A stretch of 64,000 nt of DNA, taken from positions 42,747,001-42,811,000 of the forward strand of contig JARZZO010000011.1 of the NCBI GenBank assembly GCA_030544215.1, in the 5' to 3' direction. The DNA is from Zantedeschia hybrid cultivar. Its lineage: Eukaryota > Streptophyta > Magnoliopsida > Alismatales > Araceae. Below the pieces are notes generated by a model that was given only the letters and a program-made list of their open reading frames with translations, had not been told where the DNA came from and made no database searches. A program made the translations under genes and the position numbers. Shown piece after piece: positions 57,481 through 64,000 of the stretch (the stretch's first letter is position 1; each line of letters starts with the position of its first letter).

Positions 57481-58453
57481 TTCATGGTAAGTTTGCCTAA
57501 GTCTGGAAGGGCGGAAGCTTTTAGTCTCCACTTAAAGTAGAGGCCTTTATGCGGTTGGTTTTCAATGGAGAATTATTACTAAAATGTCTTGCAGCAAATG
57601 GCAACAGGATTGTGATGTTTTGTGTGTGCTGTTTTTGTGGTTTGGCGAAGTAAGGTGTTGACCACCATTTAGGCAGCAGCCCACTGAACAAAGCAGTCTG
57701 GAAATGTATTGGCAAACTATTTAATGTCCAATTTGACTTTATTTCTTTTGAAGAATTGTAGAGAACTAATAAAGCCAGCAGGTTAGCTGATGGAGGTGCC
57801 CCCTGTTGCAGATTCTTCGTATTATACCACATGCAGTGTATTGGGGCTTATGGAATACTGTCTTTAAGGGAAACATCTCATGTTGAAAGTATTGTGAACG
57901 AGCTTTATCGTACATTTATCGTTGGTGTCATTTTATTTTGGGTCTCTCTCCTGAGACTAAAGCATCAATTCTTCTAGTGTGCTGTTTTTTTTTCCTTTTA
58001 TTCAAATAGGGATCTCACCTTTGCTATGGAAGTTTGGAGAGCTATCCTCAACAAGGTGGATCGACCATTAAGGCAGATGGATAAATGGACTCCCTCCTTT
58101 GGTCTTGGCCTCTTATTTTGGTGCCCAAAGATGATGATATTATTTGGTGGTTGATTCTTCATGCCACACTTTGGGCCATTTCGGGTGAAAGGAATTGGCA
58201 GATATTCAAGAAAGCGGCATTGGTGCCAGATAAGAGTGGTTGGGTTTGTGCGAGAGAGTGAAAGAATGGGGGAGAATTTTTTTAATCCAAATGTTCATAA
58301 TTCATCCTTTACTGATTACTTAAGGAAGGGTTGAGTGGGAACACCAACTTGGTGTTTGCATCAGAGCCTCTTTTTTAGCACCATTTTGTAATCTTTTGTT
58401 CATTTTGTTATTAATATATTCATGCTAGTATGCTACCATCCACTTAAAAAAAA
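57481..58453 (+). mobile_element. 5'-truncated LINE, C-terminal ORF2 and tail
   Basis: Broken frames fit the end of a plant LINE ORF2, including a cysteine-rich stretch near 57610 and a region near 57990-58260 with several tryptophans. It ends with TTAAAAAAAA at 58445-58453. Confidence 0.55.
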
Positions 58454-58545
58454 GGAATATCACCTACCTATTGTTGATTGTATCCCCTATTTATTCTTCA
58501 ATACAATTGGTGGTACAATCCCCACCCCTTTTTGGAAAAACAATC
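58454..58545 (+). mobile_element. LINE 3' tail fragment
   Basis: TTCTTCAATACAATTGGTGGTACAATCC is the family tail motif seen at 33763, 56340 and 60245, ending in GGAAAAACA. Confidence 0.6.
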
Positions 58546-60179
58546 TTGGAGCTAGGTGAACTGCATTGGAGCCAATGTGATTGATCCAGCTGTGGCAGCT
58601 CCAGGCTCGGAATCAGCTGAAAATCAATCAAAATTAAGAACTGGTGGAAAATAGCTAGAACATTCCTGTTTCACTTGATATCACACGATCCATCCAGTTT
58701 TGGGCATATTTTGGTGTTAACTCCAATCTCTTAATTTTGGGAAGAAAATGTAGTTTTATCTTTTGGTGACTAATATAGTATAGAGACCACTAGTAAAGTG
58801 CAACATCATTTTTCATAAGCATGATGGACTAGATTGGGATTTTAATAGAAGCATTTATAATTCTTCGTCTAACACTCGTTGTTTAGATGACTGAAATTCA
58901 CTGCTTTATAGTGCTTCATCAATGCGGGAAGGTTAAAGAAGATAGATCATACAGGGAGGTGGCCACCACAGTTGCAGGCCCACTTTGGCTGTGTCTGCTC
59001 TGTTAGTGGATCTTTAGACCAGCATCTGCTAATGGGGATGGCATATGTATACTGTTTTGCAGGACTTGAGGCTTCTTAGTTGATGACTGGTTGTAATGTT
59101 TCTAAATTTACGGTCTGATTCTCTAATTTCATTGTGTCCTGCGCATTATGCCAACTAATTATGAATATTTCCCTAACTACTAAGTATGAATATTTATGGT
59201 CTGATTCTCTAATTTCATTATGTCCCTTGTATTATGATGACTAAGTATGAATATTTCTCAAACCACTAAAAGGTTTCTTTTTTCAAACTTCTTGAAAGAA
59301 AAGGAAGCTGATAAGTAGCTGTGATTACATCTGTGTATGAATTTTTTATTTCCTCATTCTGGGCCTAATTTATGTTGTTTTTGTTGAAGCTTCACAATAT
59401 TACTGCTTCAATTGATTTTTAATCAAAATGCATTTTTTTTTTGGGGGGGCGGGGATGGTTGTTCACATGGATCTCCTTGTCATGGCAAACTCGTGTTTTT
59501 CTATTTTGAGAATATGCTTTTGACGTGTCATTCACTTGAAAGTCGAATAATACGCTGACGAGTTCTCTTTTCATTCATTAAAACACAGTTCATAAAGTGG
59601 TGTTATGTTATACCTTACGTTAAATTTTAAAATATAAATGGAGAAAAAAAAATCAGATATCTGTAGATTTGTTTTTCCATGCTTCGATTAATCAAGGATT
59701 ATCTGGAATACAGGGTATATCAGCAGAATGCTTTTTTGCTGGTGTTTGTTGTGGTGGCCTCATTACTCTTCCAATTCAGGTAAACCAATGAATCAAACAT
59801 TACCGTAAGGAATGTGAATTATTTCAAATTATGCCTAATCAAACTATAAAGTCTTCTTTCTTAGTTTTATATCCTTCCTTTATCATTATATCAATGGCTG
59901 CATAAAATGCCCACATGCTATACAGGTGACTAGCTGGTGTGTACATTTGTCCTCTGCATACTAGATTCTTTTGTGTCCTATATATGAAGGAAATTGCTGC
60001 TAGCAAATATTTATGTTACAGTACATATGGGAGCTTTTACAGAAATGATCTTTGATGATTGTTGATGAATAAGAATTCTCAACTTACCAGCAAATAAGTG
60101 GAGAAAAGTTTTTGAAAATTCACTCTAATCTGTTTCCTTGTATTTTGTTCTTTGAGAAGTCTTTCTTTTATTTATATAG
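58546..60179. other. Anonymous DNA; one exon-like segment
   Basis: GGTCTGATTCTCTAATTTCATT occurs at 59112 and again 86 bp later, within a short tandem duplication to about 59270. A T/G run lies at 59425-59450. An exon-like segment lies at 59714-59779. Confidence 0.45.
59714..59779 (+). other. Exon-like segment, unknown membrane-type peptide
   Basis: GGAATACAG precedes and GTAAAC follows. The 66 bp are exactly 22 open codons in phase 0 at both ends: GISAECFFAGVCCGGLITLP plus IQ. The hydrophobic, cysteine-glycine-rich peptide would fit a membrane protein, but no family is recognised. Confidence 0.3.
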
Positions 60180-60290
60180 AGTGCTGTTTTGAGTGATTGA
60201 GCTCTCTCTTCTCATCACTTGGGGTTGTACTACCTCTTATTCATCAATAAAATTGGTGGTATAACCATTACCATTTTTCGAAAAAAAAAC
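60180..60290 (+). mobile_element. LINE 3' tail fragment
   Basis: CATCAATAAAATTGGTGGTATAACC then an A tail at 60282-60290. Very short, 5'-truncated copy of the same LINE family. Confidence 0.65.
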
Positions 60291-61275
60291 TCAGCTCGTG
60301 AAGGGTATCGTGGATGGCAAAGTGTCTGTGCGATCTTTTTACCAAAGCTTGCCTTTCCTCTCTGGTAACCACAGAAGAAAAAAGGATCCAAGTTCCCCTG
60401 TATAGCATCCTGTAACATTCCATAATTTCATGCAAGAACTTTGCATGCTTATGAATCAACTATTCTTAATGATATAACTAGGAATGGACTAAAGGGATGG
60501 CTTCAACTAGCCAGGAAGTATCATTCATAATTACTTCAACTAAGGAAGTATCATTCATAATTTAGGTATTAGCTAGGTAATTATAAGACCTTGATAGTCC
60601 TAGATCAACTTTTGATTATCTTGTTTGGGATTCTGTGGAAAATGGCACCGACTTTAATTCCTATTCACCAGTCTAATCATGATTACTCCTTGACTAGTAG
60701 ATGCTTAGGGATTGGTTAGAGAATGGTTAATGAGTGTCGAGCAGTGATTGGTTTTGATGATGGCTAATGCCACAACACTATCTTAGTTAGACTTTGAACT
60801 GGGGCTGAATGGATGATATGGTATCTTTCCATTGGTGAAGACCATGTGGTACTAAATGGTCACCATGTCATAAGGAGAAAAAAAGGGCAAAATAGGTGAA
60901 TTGGTCAAGTAAGATTAAGCGGGTGTCAGGGTTTCAAATGGATGAGACTTGCTTAGTCGGAGCAACACCCGTCCTTCTCATTTCCACTCTCTCCTGCTGG
61001 AGTTGACCTACCCCACCTCCTTTATTCCCTATAAAAGGGAAGGTGACCTCCTCTTCTTGTTGCTTATGTTGGCTACTAGCACATACGGTTTTCTAGTTTA
61101 CCACTCAGATGTTACATGCCAGGGTGCAAGAGCACTTTTAAGAGGGAGCAATCAGCAATGACAAAATGAGTGAATCCTGCTTTTAAGGGTGCTATTATTG
61201 CTATTATTCCCTTACCATACTGCTTGTGGCTTAAACTCTGTCTGCGGCTAAGAACATGGAAACATGCGCTGTATG
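60291..61275. other. Anonymous DNA; no gene seen
   Basis: A short duplication of AAGGAAGTATCATTCATAAT (60514 and 60542) and a TATA-like CCCTATAAAAGGG palindrome near 61028. No coding region. Confidence 0.45.
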
Positions 61276-62389
61276 GGTACACTCTAGAAGGAAGGAAAAC
61301 GATATTCATGGAAAATGTTAACTATGGTTGCTATCACTTGTTACCTATTTTGAGGTTTTCTTTAAACTGTTTTACTTGCATTACTTTTTTTCGACATTTT
61401 GGCAGTAACTACATGGTTACATTAAGGTAGAAAAATTGCTTATCATTATTGTTTCAATCAACATTCACTGTTGAATGTTATTGTTCAGTATTTAGGAACA
61501 AACATCTGCAAAGATTGGCTGATTTGGATTGGATATCCTCTGGTCATGCTGACCTGTGACATCTGACCAGCCTTGGGTTCTGGATTGGCCAATCTCACTC
61601 AAATTGGCCCTGATTGAGCTGATTTTCTGTGCAATGGTTAGTTTGACTAGCCTCTGGGCTGTTAAACCAGCCTAGCAATGACCGGTTTCGTTCTTATGAG
61701 CCTATATAAAGCCTTCACATCACCCTCATAAGGCACCACAAGTGCATCTAAGCTTCTCTTCCCTACTTCTTCTAGACAGTGTTAAGAAATTTCACCACAG
61801 TGAGCACTCCAACCTCAAGGATCTCAATTTGATTGTGCTCTTCACATCGCCCTCATAAGGTACACTCTAGAAGGAAGGAAAACGATATTCATGGAAAATG
61901 TTAACTATGGTTGCTATCACTTGTTACCTATTTTGAGGTTTTCTTTAAACTGTTTTACTTGCATTACTTTTGTTCGTCATTTTGGCAGTAACTACATGGT
62001 TACATTAAGGTAGAAAAATTGCTTATCATTATTGTTTCAATTAACATTCACTGTTGAATGTTATTGTTCACTATTTAGGAACAAACATCTGCAAAGATTG
62101 GCTGATTTGGATTGGATTTCCTCTGGTCATGCTGACCTGTGACATCTGACCAGCCTTGGGTTCTGGATTGGCCAATCTCACTCAAATTGGCCCTGATTGA
62201 GCTGATTTTCTGTGCAATGGTTAGTTTGACTAGCCTCTAGGCTGTTAAACCAGCCTAGCAATGACCGGTTTCGTTCTTATGAGCCTATATAAAGCCTTCA
62301 CATCGCCCTCATAAGACACCACAAGTGCATCTAAGCTCCTCTTCCCTACTTCACCTCAAGGATCTCAATTTGATTGTGCTCTCCACACC

Positions 62390-62391
<2 letters not shown>
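61276..62391 (+). repeat. 583-bp tandem duplication with a TATA box in each copy
   Basis: GGTACACTCTAGAAGGAAGG begins at 61276 and again at 61859. The second copy follows the first closely, with a deletion of about 40 bp near 62355. Each copy has CCTATATAAAGCC (TATATAAA at 61703 and 62286) followed by a CT-rich leader-like stretch (AAGCTTCTCTTCCCTAC). A duplicated promoter or LTR fragment is possible; no coding sequence follows. Confidence 0.85.

Positions 62392-62422
<31 letters not shown>
62392..62422. repeat. Run of 31 C
   Basis: A long homopolymer at the right border of the tandem duplication; a second run of 15 C lies at 63484-63498. Length is likely to be uncertain in sequencing. Confidence 0.9.
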
Positions 62423-62424
<2 letters not shown>

Positions 62425-62459
62425 ATTTCTTTGCATATTTCACTTGTTTGTTTTCTCAT

Positions 62460-62604
62460 TCAACGTCGGATTTCTTTACTAGATCCCGATCCAAGTTAAG
62501 GTATATTTCGGTCTTAAGATTTTTTAAAATTCTCAAAAAATTAGAAATGATGTATGGTAAGGTAGATGTATTAATATTTAGCTTAGAAAATATTTTAACA
62601 TGTT
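62460..62604. repeat. Dispersed repeat, copy 1
   Basis: GATTTCTTTACTAGATCCCG to AATATTTAGCTTAGAAAATA recurs at 63823-63960 with scattered changes. Both copies lie downstream of a C run, so a larger unit may be duplicated around the 152-bp array. Confidence 0.75.
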
Positions 62605-63440
62605 GATTAGACAAAAATGTCCAAAATTATCTCTAGTTAGGGGTTAAAAATTAGGATTTTTATATGATTAGTGTAATTAGGGTTCAATTCAATTGAACTT
62701 ATTAGAACTTAATTGTATAGATTTGTAGATTAATTGCACGTCATTAGTACTAATTTTTCAAAATTAATCTTAATTAGGAGGTTAAAATTTAGGACTTTTG
62801 TATGATTAGTGTAATTAAGGTTCGACTGAATGTGTCAAACATTCAATTGAACTTATTAGAACCTGATTGCATAGATTTGTATATCAATGGTACGTTATTA
62901 ACAATAATTTTTCAAAATTCGTCCTAATTAGGGGTTAAAATTTAGGGCTTTTATATGATTAGTGCAATTAGGGTTTAATTGAGTATACTAAACACTCAAT
63001 TGAACTTATTTGAACCTAATTGCATAGATTTGTGCATTAATTATACGTCATTAGTATTAATTTTCTAAAATTAACTTTAATTAGAAGTTAAAATTGAGGC
63101 TATTATGTGATTAGTATAATTAGGATTCAATTGAGCGTGCTAAACACTCAATTGAACTTATTAGAACTTGATTGCATAGATTTGTGCATTGATTGTACGC
63201 CATTAGTACTAATTTACTAAAAGTAACCCTAATTAGGGGTTAAAAATTAGAGCTTTTATATAATTAGTGTAATTAGGGTTCAATTGAGTGTGTCAAGTAC
63301 TCAATTGAACTTATTAGAACTTGATTGTATAGATTTATGTATTAATTACACGTCATTAATACTAATTTTTTGAAATTAACCATAATTAGGGATTGAAAAT
63401 TAGAGTTTTTGTATGATTAGTGTAATTAGGTTCAATCATG
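62605..63440. repeat. Tandem array, about 152-bp units
   Basis: TGATTAGTGTAATTAGGGTT recurs at about 62665, 62803, 62956, 63107, 63261 and 63414, giving a period of 151-154 bp; the first interval is shorter. Each unit also has CACTCAATTGAACTTATTAG and CGTCATTAGTACTAATTTT. The array is AT-rich and non-coding. Confidence 0.85.
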
Positions 63441-63960
63441 GATTGTACGATTGGCAGGACCCGATCCATTTTAGGGAATCACTCCCCCCCCCCCCCCCTC
63501 TCCGATTTAAAGAAAAACAGAAAGAACATGGGATTGGCCAGTATCGGGTCCGGATTGGATCGGGACGCAACAACAACTTCTGCTACTGGGGCAGATTGTT
63601 GCTGCTACCCTTTGCTGCCCCAGCAGCCTCCCTCTCCCCCTACTGGTTGCCTTGCAGCAGCCACTAGTCGCCGGCCGTTCGCCTCTACTGCCATCCTCTT
63701 CTCTCTCTCTCTCTCTCTCTTCGAGATCTTGACCGAAAGAAGGGGGTTTTCATCCCGTCATCGCCGTCCGGCTGACCGGCATCCACCGTCGCTACCGTTG
63801 TCGCCGTCATCGCTGCCGTCGACGTCAGATTTATTTCTCGGATCCCGATCCGAGTTAAGGTATATTTCAATCTTAAAATTTTTTAAATTCTCAAAAAATT
63901 AGAAATGATGTATCGTAGTATAGATCTATTAATTTTTAGCTTAAAAAATTTTAACGTGTT
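63441..63960. other. CT/CCG-rich stretch and dispersed repeat copy 2; no gene accepted
   Basis: A C run, a CT tract (63698-63720) and CCGTCGTCGCC-rich DNA, then the repeat shared with 62460-62604. Open frames up to 154 codons are low-complexity and match no family. Confidence 0.5.
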
Positions 63961-64000
63961 TGATGGGGCAGAATCCGATTCGGCCCATTAAACAGCCCAA
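63961..64000 (+). repeat. Start of a second LTR of the Tat family (cut by window end)
   Basis: TGATGGGGCAGAATCCGATT and the following 20 bases match the first 41 bases of the LTR at 44446 apart from small changes. The T at 63961 follows GTGTT, the presumed target side. Confidence 0.85.

Noticed and set aside
63438..63902. 154-codon frame with proline and serine runs
   Set aside because: It arises from C and CT tracts and is not supported by any motif or by the repeat copy at 62392-62604.

Overview
This window looks like nuclear DNA of a flowering plant, in a repeat-rich stretch between or inside genes. The evidence is plant-type LTR retrotransposons (Ty1-copia, a chromodomain-bearing Ty3-gypsy chromovirus, and a Tat-lineage Ty3-gypsy with a second, archaeal-type RNase H), L1-type LINEs, Au-like SINEs, a nuclear copy of plant mitochondrial nad5 carrying unedited codons, and many AT, CT and CA microsatellites. 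No complete host gene is visible. Three short exon-like segments are the only, weak, hints of one. The species cannot be named from the sequence.

Layout. 1-748: flanking DNA with a possible small inverted-repeat element. 749-14901: a decayed Ty1-copia element (target duplication GACAA). It was later hit by a 2.1-kb solo LTR (5370-7455, duplication TCAGG) and by a 2.7-kb solo-LTR-like insertion in its 3' LTR (11323-14059, duplication TTAAC/TTGAC). Its 5' LTR carries a 628-bp imperfect palindrome. 15284-23015: a decayed chromovirus of Tekay/Del type (duplication GGATC) whose 5' LTR has lost its 3' part and the primer site. 23021-33800: mostly anonymous DNA with a SINE fragment, a 40-bp minisatellite, a terminal-inverted-repeat element, microsatellites and a degenerate LINE. 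33843-34076: a nad5 mitochondrial fragment.

34132-45272 is the best preserved element: an 11.1-kb Tat-lineage retrotransposon (duplication ATTAG, two LTRs of about 820 bp). Gag-protease-reverse transcriptase-two RNases H-integrase lie in one frame broken only by two TAG codons. Between pol and the 3' LTR, on the opposite strand, lies a separate gene with two clean introns, its own TATA box and three repeated G-boxes. It encodes a protein of the plant 'putative gypsy type transposon' (Transposase_28) kind with a coiled-coil tail. Another LTR of the same family starts at 63961 and runs off the window.

45278-60290 is a LINE graveyard. The nad5 fragment and its flank are duplicated around a LINE ORF1 piece. 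A forward L1 (about 48390-56390) was broken by an Au-like SINE at its reverse-transcriptase active site. The SINE was then broken by a 3.2-kb minus-strand LTR element without recognisable genes (duplication CCGTG). Further along, the same LINE was broken by an opposite-strand LINE carrying ORF1 but no ORF2. More 5'-truncated LINE tails and a MITE follow.

60290-64000 holds a 583-bp tandem duplication with a TATA box in each copy, a run of 31 C, a tandem array of about 152-bp units, and the start of the second Tat LTR.

The genes do not form a host pathway; each works, or once worked, for its own element. The insertion order can be read from target duplications: forward LINE before SINE before minus LTR element; nad5 duplication before the Tat element; copia before both solo LTRs.
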